Source of the DNA: Agrobacterium leguminum | GTDB taxonomy: Bacteria > Pseudomonadota > Alphaproteobacteria > Rhizobiales > Rhizobiaceae | DNA: 64,000 nucleotides | Direction of reading: 5' to 3' | Assembly (NCBI RefSeq): GCF_015704895.1 | Contig: NZ_JADQWB010000014.1 | Span: 62,001 to 126,000, forward strand | In this document: positions 35,136 to 44,376 of the stretch, one piece after another | Layout of the letters: each line of letters begins with the position of its first letter | Numbering within the stretch: position 1 is the first letter of the stretch | Notes under the pieces: generated by a model | The model's database searches: none | Told to the model about the DNA's origin: nothing | What the model saw: only the letters and a program-made list of their open reading frames with translations | Made by a program: the position numbers and the translations under genes

Positions 35136-37649
35136 TCAGCTCGGCAGATACTCCGTGCTCCAGCTCTGGCTCGCAACACCGTCCTCAAGGAGCTTCTCGA
35201 TCTCTTTTTCCGTATAGCCGACCTCTTCGAGAACCTTGACGGTTGAGGCACCGTATTTTTCCGCCGGTGGCGGAGAGACGATCGAGCTGCGGCTGGGGCG
35301 AATGGCGCAGGGATCAAGCTGCGTCACGACGTGGCCGCTTGGATGGTCTGCATAAGTGGAGAAGGAATAACTTCCTCTGTCTATACCGTTCGTTCCGTCG
35401 GCTTGCCGCGAATAGCGGGATCTCAAAGCATCGATATTGTCACAAATCACCGCTCCGAAACCTTCCCGTTGGAGCTTCTCCAACCACGATTGAGAGGTAT
35501 CGCCGGCAAAAATATTGGAAAGAAACGCGTCGCGTTCGTCTTTCGGCAGACTGGCTATTCCTTTGAAGTCGTCCAGGCAGTCAAGCTTCGGCACATCCTG
35601 CTCATTTGAGCTGAACAACAGATAGTCGCCGGAAGCGGTATAATAAAAGCGGGTTAGAGCATCATATCCCGCCACGTCCCGACCGGCAGGTTCGTTGAAG
35701 AGACCTCTACCGCGATAGTCATAGGAGAATGGAATCTGGAGGAGCCCACTGTTTGCAGACAGAGACGTCCGTCCGCGACCAACCCGGCCGGTCCTCAGTT
35801 TCTGGTAAAGGGCCGCCGCAACCCCCAGTGCACCGCCGAATCCACACATAACGTCGATCGTACCGACATGCGCATGTTCTTCCGGTTCGTGCATCGAGCC
35901 ACCGAAACGGAGCATGATGCCGGTCGCTGCCTGGACCAGGTCGTCATAACCGACATAATCGGTCCTCGGGCCACGGCTCACGCCGCTAAAGCAGTCGAGT
36001 TTACAGAAAATGGCATCCGGGTTGATCGTTTTCAGCGTCTCGGCATCAAGTCCCATAGTGAGTATCTGATTGTCGGGCGCATTCCAGACGATGACATCGA
36101 CCGACTTTATCAGCGCCTCGAGCGCCTTTTTACCCTCGGGCGCTTTTATGTCGATGAGCGCCGATTGTTTTCCGCGCATGTGCGACATACCGAAAATCAC
36201 AGTATTCCAGCAATCGTAAAGAGGCGAGGCAGGATCAAGCTTGATCACTTCTGCACCGAAACGTGCCAGATAATAAACAGAATGCGGACCGGCGATCACA
36301 TTGCAAAGGTCGAGCACACGAACGCCCTGTAGCCAACCGCTGCGATCATCGGGATTGGTTATGCGTGGAAGTTCGGTCTTCTCATTCTTCAGCAGGGATA
36401 ACGCGGTCGAAAACTCGACCCACCGCCGGGGCATTGGAGACAGCGCTTCAGCGCCGCTTTCCTCGAGCCAGACGACCGGACCAGGCTGGATCATGGTCCC
36501 ATATTCCGGGTCCTTGACATCGATCATAAGGCCCGCCGTCTCAGCGTGGTCGTCGTTGATCCACTCCTGCAGCCAGCGCTGCGGAGCGCCGGGAAAGCCG
36601 CCGCGCCCGAATATGCGCTCCCACTCCTTGGCGGTCCGGGTAATGAACACCTCCTTCATTCTTGCCGCGATCTTGTCGGCCCAGAACTTGGGCAACGGGT
36701 ATACGCCGAGCGACACGTCGGATTTCCATTCAGAGGTCGGAAGGTATGTATCTTCCTCCTCCGTCAGCCCGTCGGCCACGAGCTCTTCGTAGATGCCGAG
36801 CGCTTGCAGGCAGCGCTTCGCGTGGTTCTTGTGGCTGGGGCAAACGACGTAAAACATCCGTCCGTCCTTGCAGAGGTAGCTTCTGTAAAACGGATCCAGA
36901 AGTTCCTGCAGGTCCTCGTAGCTCAGGTTCATCGGCAGGCCTTCGGCGCGGCGGCGGGCGATTTCCTGCTCGCGCTGCGTGATATACCGATCCGGGAGCC
37001 CTTCGATCTTGATCGAGTTGTAGCACAGTCCTTCCATGACGGCGCTGGCAAGCGGCACCTCGATGTGATCGCCAAGCCCCGTGCGCTCACGCGCCTGCAA
37101 GGCGAGGACTGTTGCAGACGACGCCAGCATGGCGCCATAGGCCGAGGCCAGCGGCAGCGGGGAGAAGGACGGGTTGACGCCCATGAGCACCCGATTGAGG
37201 CCCATATCCGTAAAAACGCCGGAGCTTGCCGCGATAACGCTTTCATAGGCGCGCAGCTCGCGTCTTTCCTCGTCGTTCGAAGCAAAGCCGGGGATCGAAA
37301 GAGTGATCAACTCCGGTCGTTCCTGCCTGAGCGCTGGAAAATCTATTCCGAGCGCTGCCAGCTTGCCCGGGCGGAAGTTCTCGATGACGATGTCGGCTTC
37401 CGCGATGAGCGCCAACGCCTGCTGGACGCCCTCAGGCACCTTCAGATCGATGTTGACGATGGCTTTGTTGCGATTGAGCGTTGCATTGGCGGGGCTCTGC
37501 CACAACGGGCCGCCGGGGGGATCGATATGCACGACGGTGGCACCCAGATCGCCAAGGATCATGGCGACGGCGGGGCCGGCGATATATTGCCCGAAATCAA
37601 CCACCCGAACGCCGGAAAGCGGAAGGGTGGAACGTGCGGTCGATGTCAT
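35136..37649 (-). CDS. dddD: DddD-like two-domain class III CoA-transferase (DMSP CoA-transferase/lyase)
   Basis: 837 aa from the ATG at 37649. Two tandem CaiB/BaiF domains: residues about 8-400 (VRVVDFGQYIAGPAVAM) and about 436-830 (VRVLDLCNVIAGPHSVYY). Class III transferases use an Asp in a G-x-x-D-type loop: domain 2 keeps it (GTIDVMCGFGG, Asp599), while domain 1 has LPLASAYGA and lacks it. DddD has exactly this fused form, length and one active half. DddD converts DMSP to dimethyl sulfide and 3-hydroxypropionyl-CoA. The betaine-type transporter, GMC dehydrogenase and AcuR/AcuI pair nearby support this reading. Another betaine, such as carnitine, is the main alternative. Confidence 0.8.
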   Translation of the reverse strand: MTSTARSTLPLSGVRVVDFGQYIAGPAVAMILGDLGATVVHIDPPGGPLWQSPANATLNRNKAIVNIDLKVPEGVQQALALIAEADIVIENFRPGKLAALGIDFPALRQERPELITLSIPGFASNDEERRELRAYESVIAASSGVFTDMGLNRVLMGVNPSFSPLPLASAYGAMLASSATVLALQARERTGLGDHIEVPLASAVMEGLCYNSIKIEGLPDRYITQREQEIARRRAEGLPMNLSYEDLQELLDPFYRSYLCKDGRMFYVVCPSHKNHAKRCLQALGIYEELVADGLTEEEDTYLPTSEWKSDVSLGVYPLPKFWADKIAARMKEVFITRTAKEWERIFGRGGFPGAPQRWLQEWINDDHAETAGLMIDVKDPEYGTMIQPGPVVWLEESGAEALSPMPRRWVEFSTALSLLKNEKTELPRITNPDDRSGWLQGVRVLDLCNVIAGPHSVYYLARFGAEVIKLDPASPLYDCWNTVIFGMSHMRGKQSALIDIKAPEGKKALEALIKSVDVIVWNAPDNQILTMGLDAETLKTINPDAIFCKLDCFSGVSRGPRTDYVGYDDLVQAATGIMLRFGGSMHEPEEHAHVGTIDVMCGFGGALGVAAALYQKLRTGRVGRGRTSLSANSGLLQIPFSYDYRGRGLFNEPAGRDVAGYDALTRFYYTASGDYLLFSSNEQDVPKLDCLDDFKGIASLPKDERDAFLSNIFAGDTSQSWLEKLQREGFGAVICDNIDALRSRYSRQADGTNGIDRGSYSFSTYADHPSGHVVTQLDPCAIRPSRSSIVSPPPAEKYGASTVKVLEEVGYTEKEIEKLLEDGVASQSWSTEYLPS

Positions 37650-37674
37650 CTCTTTGAACCTCCCCAAGAATTCT

Positions 37675-39363
37675 CTATGCGTGTGCGTCGGCAATGATCC
37701 AGCCGGCCGCCTTTTCGGCAATCATAAGCGTCGGTGCGTTGGTGTTGCCGCTTGTGATCTTCGGCATGATGCCCGCATCGACAACACGCAGGCCTTCGAC
37801 GCCACGCAACCTCAAACGGCTGTCCACCACGGCCTTGGGGTCGTCACCGCGACCCATCTTGGTCGTACCAACAGGGTGGAAAATGGTATTGGCGATATCG
37901 CCCGCCAGCCGCGCCAGTTCCTCATCGCTCTGGAACTGCGGGCCCGGCTTCCATTCCTCCGGCCTGTATTTCGCCAATGCCGGCTGCGACACGATCTTAC
38001 GGACCTGCCGAAGGCTTTGGGCTGCAATCCTGCGATCTTCGTCCGTGCTGAGATAATTCGGCGCAATGGCCGGCGCGTCAGACACCTTGTTAGAGCGAAT
38101 ACGCACGCTTCCCACGCTCGATGGATTGAGATTGCAAACACTGGCGGTGAAGGCGGGGATGTTGTGCAACGGCTCGCCGAAGGCGTCGAGGCTGAGCGGC
38201 TGGACGTGATACTCCAGATTGGCATGGGCCTGGCTTTCATCTGAACGCGTGAAGGCACCGAGTTGCGAGGGCGACATGCTCATCGGACCACTGCGCTTCA
38301 ACGCATATTCGAGCCCGATCATTGCTTTACCAAAAACGCTGTTGGCGAGCGTATTGAGCGTTTTCGCATTACCGACCTTGAAGACTGCACGAATTTGCAG
38401 ATGGTCCTGAAGATTTTCACCGACACCTGGCAGGTCGTGTTCGACCTCAACGCCGTGACGATTCAGCAGTGCCGCGGGCCCGATGCCCGATAATTGCAGG
38501 ATTTGCGGCGATCCGATTGCACCTGCAGAGAGAATAACCTCTCCGCGCGCGCCAACCTCCACGCTCTGCCCGTGGCGCTCAACCATGACACCGATGCACC
38601 GTTTGCGACCGGATGCCTCGTTTGCAAGGATCAAACGTTCGACATTGGATTGCGTCCAGATCGTCAGGTTGGGGCGGTTCCGCGCCGGGCGCAGGAAAGC
38701 CTTTGATGTGTTCCAGCGCCAGCCGGAGCGCTGGTTGACCTCGAAATAGCCGACGCCCTCATTGTCGCCGCCGTTGAAATCGTCGGAGCGCGGAATCCCC
38801 GCTTCCACGGCGGCCTCCGCGAAGGATTCGAGAATGTCCCATTTCAGACGCTGCTTCTCGATCCGCCATTCGCCGCCATGGCCATGCATGTCGGAGAACC
38901 GGCTGTTGTCGCCGGTCTTCGGATCCGCGCCATCGTCCAGCCGGTAATGATCCTCATGCGCCTTGAAATCGGGCAGGCAATTTTGCCAGGACCAGGCATC
39001 ATCGCCGGTTGCCGTTGCCCACCCGTCAAAATCGCGCGCCTGACCACGCATATAGATCATGCCGTTGATCGACGAGCAGCCACCAAGCGTCTTGCCGCGG
39101 GGATAGCGCAGCGAGCGGCCGTTCAATCCGGCGTCCGGCTCGGTTTTGTAAAGCCAGTCCGTGCGTGGGTTGCCGATACAATAAAGATACCCGACCGGGA
39201 TATGTATCCATGGATAGTCGTCCTTGCGGCCGGCTTCCAGCAACAGAACACGTTTTGACGGGTCACGACTGAGGCGATTGGCGAGCAGGCAGCCTGCGGA
39301 GCCACCGCCAACAATGATGTAGTCAAAAACGTCGCGGAAAGCGCCGGAACCACCATTCCTCAT
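37675..39363 (-). CDS. Choline dehydrogenase-type GMC oxidoreductase (DddA-like)
   Basis: 562 aa from the ATG at 39363 (GGGG RBS); an upstream TTG is in frame. FAD motif IIVGGGSAGCLLANRL, GMC signatures PRGKTLGGCSSINGM and GAIGSPQILQLSGIGP, and the active-site His/Asn pair (FHPVGTTKMG; SGNTNAPTLM). In Halomonas the GMC flavoprotein DddA oxidises 3-hydroxypropionate, the C3 product of DddD, to malonate semialdehyde. The position 25 bp upstream of the DddD-like gene fits that role. A choline or polyethylene-glycol dehydrogenase role cannot be excluded. Confidence 0.82.
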   Translation of the reverse strand: MRNGGSGAFRDVFDYIIVGGGSAGCLLANRLSRDPSKRVLLLEAGRKDDYPWIHIPVGYLYCIGNPRTDWLYKTEPDAGLNGRSLRYPRGKTLGGCSSINGMIYMRGQARDFDGWATATGDDAWSWQNCLPDFKAHEDHYRLDDGADPKTGDNSRFSDMHGHGGEWRIEKQRLKWDILESFAEAAVEAGIPRSDDFNGGDNEGVGYFEVNQRSGWRWNTSKAFLRPARNRPNLTIWTQSNVERLILANEASGRKRCIGVMVERHGQSVEVGARGEVILSAGAIGSPQILQLSGIGPAALLNRHGVEVEHDLPGVGENLQDHLQIRAVFKVGNAKTLNTLANSVFGKAMIGLEYALKRSGPMSMSPSQLGAFTRSDESQAHANLEYHVQPLSLDAFGEPLHNIPAFTASVCNLNPSSVGSVRIRSNKVSDAPAIAPNYLSTDEDRRIAAQSLRQVRKIVSQPALAKYRPEEWKPGPQFQSDEELARLAGDIANTIFHPVGTTKMGRGDDPKAVVDSRLRLRGVEGLRVVDAGIMPKITSGNTNAPTLMIAEKAAGWIIADAHA

Positions 39364-39461
39364 TGGGTTGCCCCCCAATCGCGATGGAACACGACATAAT
39401 TATAAGACTGGACACTTTGCCGTGGCATGCAATGCTCCCTCCCTGCTTTAATTAGATGCAT

Positions 39462-39475
39462 AGCCAACATTGGCT
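39462..39475. promoter_or_regulatory. Candidate LysR operator between the GMC and LysR genes
   Basis: AGCCAA-CA-TTGGCT, 6-bp arms, in the 160-bp divergent spacer about 50 bp before the LysR start. It fits the T-N11-A style of LysR sites. Confidence 0.4.
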
Positions 39476-39523
39476 CGTAAAATCCAATGACAAATTCAAC
39501 CGAGCATTATAAGTGAAATTAAT

Positions 39524-40453
39524 ATGCTGGAAGGTATCGATCTGAGAACATTGCGGGCGTTTGTTACCGTGGGGCGAGAAGGGAACGTCACCCGCGCCGC
39601 CGAGCAACTGCATGTGACGCAGCCGGCGGTGACGCTTCAGCTGAAACGCTTGGCCGCTGACACCGGGCTAACCCTGTTCCGGCGGACCTCGACGGGTTTG
39701 GAATTGACACAGGAAGGTGCGCTGTTGGCTGCAAAAGCCGAGCAAGTGCTGGCGGCGCTGACGGACTTCGGTCAGACGGCCGGTAATTTATCGACGCGGG
39801 TCCGAGGCAAATTGCGGATCGGCACGATCATCGATCCCGAATTCACACGGCTGGGCGCGTTTCTCAAAGCGCTTATTGAAAGCGGACCGGGCATAGAAAC
39901 AACGCTGCGTCACGGGATGAGCGGTGATGTGCCGGAGAGGCTCAAGCGCAACGAGCTCGACGCCGGTTTCTATCTCGGTGACCCACGGGACTATGACCCG
40001 TCGCCCGACATCACTGGAGAGAATACCGCATCACTTTTCTACGCTCGCTCACTTGCCCAATTGACCTATTGCGTCGTCGCTCCGCCATCGCTCGCAAGCT
40101 TTGTGCGAGGAGCCGATTGGTTACAGCTTGCCTCCCTCCCATGGATCGGCACCCCACCCGCATCGGTCCATAACCGGATGCTGGCCCGGCTGTTCACCGA
40201 TCTTGGCGTTCGCCAACATATTGTCGCCCAGGTGGATCAGGAAGCGTCAATGATCGCCATGACGCGCACGGGGGTCGGACTAAGCCTTTGCCGGGAATCG
40301 ATTGCCCTGCATGAACAGCAGTCTCATGGACTGGTCATCGCGGACAATGTGAAGCTCTCGACGACCTTGAGTTTCCTTTGCCTCGAAGCGCGTATGGGCG
40401 ATCCTTCTATCATCGCGGCATTCGACGCAATTAGACGAGTTTGGGTCCAGTAG
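39524..40453 (+). CDS. LysR-family regulator of the DddD/DddA-like operon
   Basis: 309 aa. HTH GNVTRAAEQLHVTQPAVTLQ, then an effector domain to the end. Divergent from the GMC-dddD-transporter genes. In known ddd clusters (Marinomonas) a LysR protein, DddR, activates dddD in response to DMSP, so a comparable role is inferred. The ATG follows an AT-rich leader. Confidence 0.85.
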   Translation: MLEGIDLRTLRAFVTVGREGNVTRAAEQLHVTQPAVTLQLKRLAADTGLTLFRRTSTGLELTQEGALLAAKAEQVLAALTDFGQTAGNLSTRVRGKLRIGTIIDPEFTRLGAFLKALIESGPGIETTLRHGMSGDVPERLKRNELDAGFYLGDPRDYDPSPDITGENTASLFYARSLAQLTYCVVAPPSLASFVRGADWLQLASLPWIGTPPASVHNRMLARLFTDLGVRQHIVAQVDQEASMIAMTRTGVGLSLCRESIALHEQQSHGLVIADNVKLSTTLSFLCLEARMGDPSIIAAFDAIRRVWVQ

Positions 40454-40561
40454 GCCGGGTTGTCGGTCAATGGTGCCTGAGGCCTGTTTCAGAAACACGT
40501 GATCTCCGTCGGCCTGTCAACGGTAAGAAGCGAGACGATCAGTCCTGGTTTCCTGTCTTGA

Positions 40562-40587
40562 TTTAATAGACGTATCGGTCTATTAAA
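40562..40587. promoter_or_regulatory. Perfect palindromic operator of the TetR/AcuR-like regulator
   Basis: TTTAATAGAC, 6-nt spacer, GTCTATTAAA: perfect 10-bp arms ending 4 bp before the regulator's start codon. TAGAC...GTCTA is the core seen in NemR/AcuR-type TetR operators. Its position allows autorepression of the acuR-acuI pair. Confidence 0.75.
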
Positions 40588-40591
40588 AGAC

Positions 40592-41254
40592 ATGCCTCAC
40601 GAAGTTTCCTCAGCCCCCCAGAGTCAAAAGCCAAGGCGCGGTCGCCCGCGTCTTGCGCCGGAGGAATCGACAAGACGGCAAAATCTCATAAGAGCCGGGC
40701 TCGAGCACTTCACCGAGAAGGGCTATTCCGCGGTCGGCATCGATGAGATCCTGAAGGCTGCCGGCGTGCCAAAGGGTTGCTTCTACCATCATTTCAACAG
40801 CAAGGCCGATTTCGGCCTCGCGCTCGTTGCGGCATATAACGACTATTTTGTTGAGCTGCTCGACCAAACCCTTCTCCAGGAAGCACGGGCACCCCTCGAT
40901 CGGCTGCGAGACTTTACGGCAAGGGCGGAGGAAGGCATGGCTCGTCATGGCTTTAGACGCGGCTGTCTCGTCGGCAATCTGGGACAAGAGATGGGGGCGT
41001 TGCCAGACGATTTCCGCGCCGCGCTGACCGGAACTCTGGAGGGTTGGCAGGCGCGCACGGCGCATGTGCTGCGCCAGGCGCAAGCGGAGGGTGCGATCAG
41101 TCCCGGGCAGAACGCGGATATCCTTGCCGAGACCTTCTGGATCGGTTGGGAAGGTGCAGTGCTTCGCGCCAAGCTTGAGCAGCGCCCGGATCCCCTCCGC
41201 CGCTTCGCCATGACGTTTTTTAGTCTCATTGAAAGCCGATCTCTTCAACCTTGA
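40592..41254 (+). CDS. acuR: TetR-family regulator, AcuR-like
   Basis: 220 aa. TetR HTH at about 27-75 (GLEHFTEKGYSAVGIDEIL, GVPKGCFYHHFNSK); the C-terminal TetR_C domain with FRRGCLVGNLGQEM is typical of NemR/AcuR-type proteins, which sense electrophiles such as acrylate through a Cys. The preceding palindrome overlaps the promoter or RBS. It is followed after 12 bp by the acrylyl-CoA reductase gene, the acuR-acuI order known from Rhodobacter. Confidence 0.78.
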   Translation: MPHEVSSAPQSQKPRRGRPRLAPEESTRRQNLIRAGLEHFTEKGYSAVGIDEILKAAGVPKGCFYHHFNSKADFGLALVAAYNDYFVELLDQTLLQEARAPLDRLRDFTARAEEGMARHGFRRGCLVGNLGQEMGALPDDFRAALTGTLEGWQARTAHVLRQAQAEGAISPGQNADILAETFWIGWEGAVLRAKLEQRPDPLRRFAMTFFSLIESRSLQP

Positions 41255-41266
41255 AAGGAACCCGCT

Positions 41267-42247
41267 GTGAAGGCCATCCTGATTGAGAATGTCGACGATA
41301 AACAGACGGTATCACTAACACACGTCGATGAAGCCCACCTGCCTGAAGGCGAGGTGCTGGTAGACGTTTCCTACTCGACTCTCAATTACAAGGACGCGCT
41401 TGCGATCACTGGCAAGGCACCTGTGGTGCGGCTCTTCCCCATGGTGCCGGGCATAGATTTCACCGGCACGGTCGCAGAGAGCAACAATCCGGACTTCAAG
41501 GCCGGAGACCGGGTTATCCTCAATGGCTGGGGCGTCGGCGAAACCCATTGGGGTGGATTGGCCGAGCGCGCTCGCGTTAAAGGAGACTGGCTGGTGCCAT
41601 TGCCTGATGGCATCAATTTTCGGCAAGCTGCTGCGGTCGGAACCGCCGGCTATACGGCGATGCTCTGCGTGCTGGCTTTGGAGCGGCATGGCATCACGCC
41701 CGAAAAGGGCGAAATCGTCGTGAGCGGCGCAGCTGGTGGCGTCGGTAGCGTCGCCACAGCGCTACTGGCGGCAAAAGGCTATGCCGTGGCAGCCGTCACC
41801 GGCCGCGCTTCTGAAACGAGCTATCTGCGCGAGCTCGGTGCGGCCTGTGTGATCGACCGTGCCGAGCTTACCGGAAAAGTAAGGCCGCTTGGCAAGGAAC
41901 GTTGGGCCGGAGGGATCGACGTTGCAGGGAGCACCGTACTCGCCAATATGCTTTCGATGATGAGCTATCGCGGCGTGGTGGCGACCTGCGGCCTGGCGGC
42001 GGGCATGGATTTGCCCGCCTCTGTCGCCCCTTTTATCTTGCGCGGCGTGACTTTGGCGGGGGTCGATAGCGTGATGTGTCCAAAACCCGATCGTCTGGAA
42101 GCATGGTCACGGCTATCCACCGATCTCGACATGGGCAAGCTTGAGAAGATGATCACAACGGTGCCCCTTTCCGAAGTCGTTGAGACCGCGCCGAAATTTC
42201 TCGACGGGGCGGTGCGGGGGCGTATCGTGGTGCCGGTGGCGTGTTGA
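41267..42247 (+). CDS. acuI: Acrylyl-CoA reductase, AcuI/YhdH family
   Basis: 326 aa with a GTG start preceded by AAAGGAA. A zinc-less medium-chain reductase: [32 protein letters not shown] motif [14 protein letters not shown], and GVDSVMCP near the C-terminus match the YhdH/AcuI family. It reduces acryloyl-CoA to propionyl-CoA with NADPH, protecting cells from acrylate and closing the 3-hydroxypropionate/acrylate branch of DMSP catabolism. A decayed partial copy lies at 31690. Confidence 0.87.
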   Translation: MKAILIENVDDKQTVSLTHVDEAHLPEGEVLVDVSYSTLNYKDALAITGKAPVVRLFPMVPGIDFTGTVAESNNPDFKAGDRVILNGWGVGETHWGGLAERARVKGDWLVPLPDGINFRQAAAVGTAGYTAMLCVLALERHGITPEKGEIVVSGAAGGVGSVATALLAAKGYAVAAVTGRASETSYLRELGAACVIDRAELTGKVRPLGKERWAGGIDVAGSTVLANMLSMMSYRGVVATCGLAAGMDLPASVAPFILRGVTLAGVDSVMCPKPDRLEAWSRLSTDLDMGKLEKMITTVPLSEVVETAPKFLDGAVRGRIVVPVAC

Positions 42248-42598
42248 TTGGACTGCCTTCTCGTAATTATCACAAGGACAGTGCCCCTTAAAGGGCGGAG
42301 CAGGTTTTCAGCTTACGGCTAAGCTCCTGAGCGGAATCAAACAGCCCTTCACCTAGATAATGACTTTGATGGAGCTCATTCGACTGGCGGCAATTTATCT
42401 CTGCAATGACAGCGAGTACCGTGACCCATGTCGGTCCGAGCGAACAAACATATTCTCGCCAGTGCGACCGACCGCTGCAGTGTGCGTGGCGGTCGGCGCG
42501 ATTGTGGCACCCGGTCCATCATGACGATAGATGACATGAAGTTTCCGAATGCCGCATGCCCGATTTTGCGGGTTGTATCGCGCAAGCTCCACGAATGC
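42248..42598. other. Intergenic stretch without a recognisable gene
   Basis: 351 bp between convergent acuI and SDR genes. Frames on both strands (such as 42376-42660 minus) lack RBS and family character. A small repeat CCCCTTAAAGGG is near 42286. No clear T-tailed terminator is seen. Confidence 0.4.
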
Positions 42599-43411
42599 TT
42601 ACAGCTTGGAGAGCCCAAACGTCTTCCTAATGCCGCTATCCAATGCCTTGGCTGGAACAAACCGCTTCAGGCGACTCAGAAGCGTGGCCTGTTTTCCAAC
42701 CGGCCTGCGCATTTTGTGAGGACCTGTGATTGCTGCCATGATTTCGGCAGCGACGGTCTGAGGACTGCTTGCTGTCTTAATGGCGGAAAGAACGGCCTCA
42801 TTGGATTTGGCTAATTGATGAGCGTAGTCATCAATGCGCGTCTCCGTCTGCTTCGCATTGACATCAAGACTTGTCCTCGTGAACGTCGGCTCAACCAGGA
42901 CGGAGCGAATGTTGAATTGCCGAACTTCATGGTCAAGCGTTTCAGACAGTCCCTCCAAGGCATGCTTGCTGCTGGCATAAAGGCCCATATAAGGTGCGGG
43001 GAGGAAGCCGAGAACCGAGCTGACATTGACGATCAGACCGGACTTCTGCTGCCGCATCGCGGGCAATACCGCTCGTATCATGCGCAGTGGGCCAAAGACA
43101 TTGGTTTCAAAAAGGGCCTTCGCCTCATCGTCCGACGTGCTTTCGACCGGCCCGACAAGAGAGACGCCTGCATTGTTCACCACGACATCAATCCGACCAG
43201 AACGGGACAGAACCCAATCGACGAATTGCCTCACCGACTCGTCATTGTCCACATCGAGACGTCCGTACTCGACACCAGGAACCGGTCCACTTTTGTCCGG
43301 ATTGCGCGATCCTGCAAACACCTTGAACCCGTTCTGTGACAGCAACCTCACGGTCGCCTGCCCGATACCGGAGGATGCTCCGGTCACCACAACAATCTTG
43401 TCTGTCGACAT
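42599..43411 (-). CDS. SDR family oxidoreductase
   Basis: 270 aa. VTGASSGIGQATVRLL, VVVNNAGVSL, Ser in NVSSVLGF and Tyr/Lys in GLYASSKHAL. The C-terminal half (HEVRQFNIRSVLVEPTFTRT) matches the oxidoreductase/SDR group often linked to TetR regulators. RBS GGAGAG is located before the ATG. Its promoter carries an AATCTA-N9-TAGATT palindrome like sites at the TetR and MarR promoters further right. Confidence 0.87.
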   Translation of the reverse strand: MSTDKIVVVTGASSGIGQATVRLLSQNGFKVFAGSRNPDKSGPVPGVEYGRLDVDNDESVRQFVDWVLSRSGRIDVVVNNAGVSLVGPVESTSDDEAKALFETNVFGPLRMIRAVLPAMRQQKSGLIVNVSSVLGFLPAPYMGLYASSKHALEGLSETLDHEVRQFNIRSVLVEPTFTRTSLDVNAKQTETRIDDYAHQLAKSNEAVLSAIKTASSPQTVAAEIMAAITGPHKMRRPVGKQATLLSRLKRFVPAKALDSGIRKTFGLSKL

Positions 43412-43460
43412 CTACGCTCTCCAAAATTAGCGTTGGACTAGAAATCAATTTAGATTTCGT

Positions 43461-43489
43461 TTGTAATCTATAACTAAGTTAGATTGCAA
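43461..43489. promoter_or_regulatory. Palindromic operator upstream of the SDR gene (TTAGATT family)
   Basis: TTGTAATCTA, 9-nt spacer, TAGATTGCAA: 9 of 10 positions symmetrical. A further TTTAGATTT lies at 43449-43457. Related half-sites occur at 48635-48685 and 52621-52668. Confidence 0.6.
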
Positions 43490-43644
43490 GCGAAATAAAA
43501 CGTATTTGCAGAAATTGAGGATTCAGATGGTCAGCCCACACGACACGTGGGGTGAGTCGCCTCGACGCGGGAAACATCGGTCGAGTTAATGCGGCAGTTC
43601 TGGGCTGACGGGTGACAGGTTTGATGGATGCTTATGCCATCAAG

Positions 43645-44232
43645 TCACGCCGTTCGCCTGTCCACTGGGGGATTGCCGAGTGCGCGCTGGAAGGCGGATC
43701 GTTGCTCGCCTCTTTCGACGTAATCCTGCAAGCCTGGGCTATCCAGCAGGATATCCGAGTGTTTGAGCGGCCGCAGTACGCTTACCATCATAAGATCACC
43801 GGCGCCGAATTGAGCCCCCTCAAGCCATTCTTTCCCTGCAAGTACATCGCCCAGTTGCTGGAGCCGCTGACTGAGATGACCAACGCTGCCAGAGGCGATA
43901 CAGGGTTCGATCGTATTGACCGCTGCAAACATCCACATGATGGAACGCGAGCGCGCATTCGCTTCATCGGGAAGGAGGCCGGCGAAACGCTGTGCTATGT
44001 GAAGCACGATCGCACCGGATTCGAAAAGAATGAGATCGCCCTCCTGGTAGATCGGCATCTGGCCGAATGGCTGCATTTCCAGATATTCGGGGCGGCGCAT
44101 CTCGGAAAAAGTCAGGTGCCGTAGAGTGTAAGGCTGGCCGACTTCCTCGAGAGCCCACCTGACGCGCATATCCCGGTGATATCCTTTACCCCCGTCCGGA
44201 GGATGTTTGAAAATGGATACGACAGGGTTCAT
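43645..44232 (-). CDS. Glutathione S-transferase-like protein, internally shortened
   Basis: 195 aa. The thioredoxin-like half is intact (GYHRDMRVRWALEEVGQPY, FGQMPIYQEGDLILFESGAI), and the C-terminal helical half ends with EWLEGAQFGAGDLMMVSVL. Between NTIEPCIASG and SQRLQQLGDVL, about 25-28 residues usual for the family (the segment with the D-K-x-W-Y-E-x-R-L pattern) are missing, in frame. The gene may be weakened or inactive. It is downstream of the SDR's divergent region and upstream of the RND operon end, on the same strand as both. Confidence 0.75.
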   Translation of the reverse strand: MNPVVSIFKHPPDGGKGYHRDMRVRWALEEVGQPYTLRHLTFSEMRRPEYLEMQPFGQMPIYQEGDLILFESGAIVLHIAQRFAGLLPDEANARSRSIMWMFAAVNTIEPCIASGSVGHLSQRLQQLGDVLAGKEWLEGAQFGAGDLMMVSVLRPLKHSDILLDSPGLQDYVERGEQRSAFQRALGNPPVDRRTA

Positions 44233-44338
44233 GTCAAGGCCTCCTCATTGGCAGGATTGAAGCGGGACGAAGGCATGGCTTCCAGAAGGGTCCAGTAGGC
44301 ACGCAAAACACACGCCACCTCTCGCCAAGCAGTATGAT

Positions 44339-44367
44339 CCCTCCGCAGCATCATCTGCTGCGGAGGG
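44339..44367 (-). terminator. Hairpin terminator after the RND pump gene
   Basis: 12-bp perfect stem CCCTCCGCAGCA/TGCTGCGGAGGG with a 5-nt loop, 9 bp downstream of the pump stop on the minus strand. Confidence 0.7.
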
Positions 44368-44376
44368 ACGGGTTGG

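Noticed and set aside
42376-42814. ORFs on both strands between acuI and the SDR
   Set aside because: No RBS or family; the plus ORF is largely antisense to the SDR gene.
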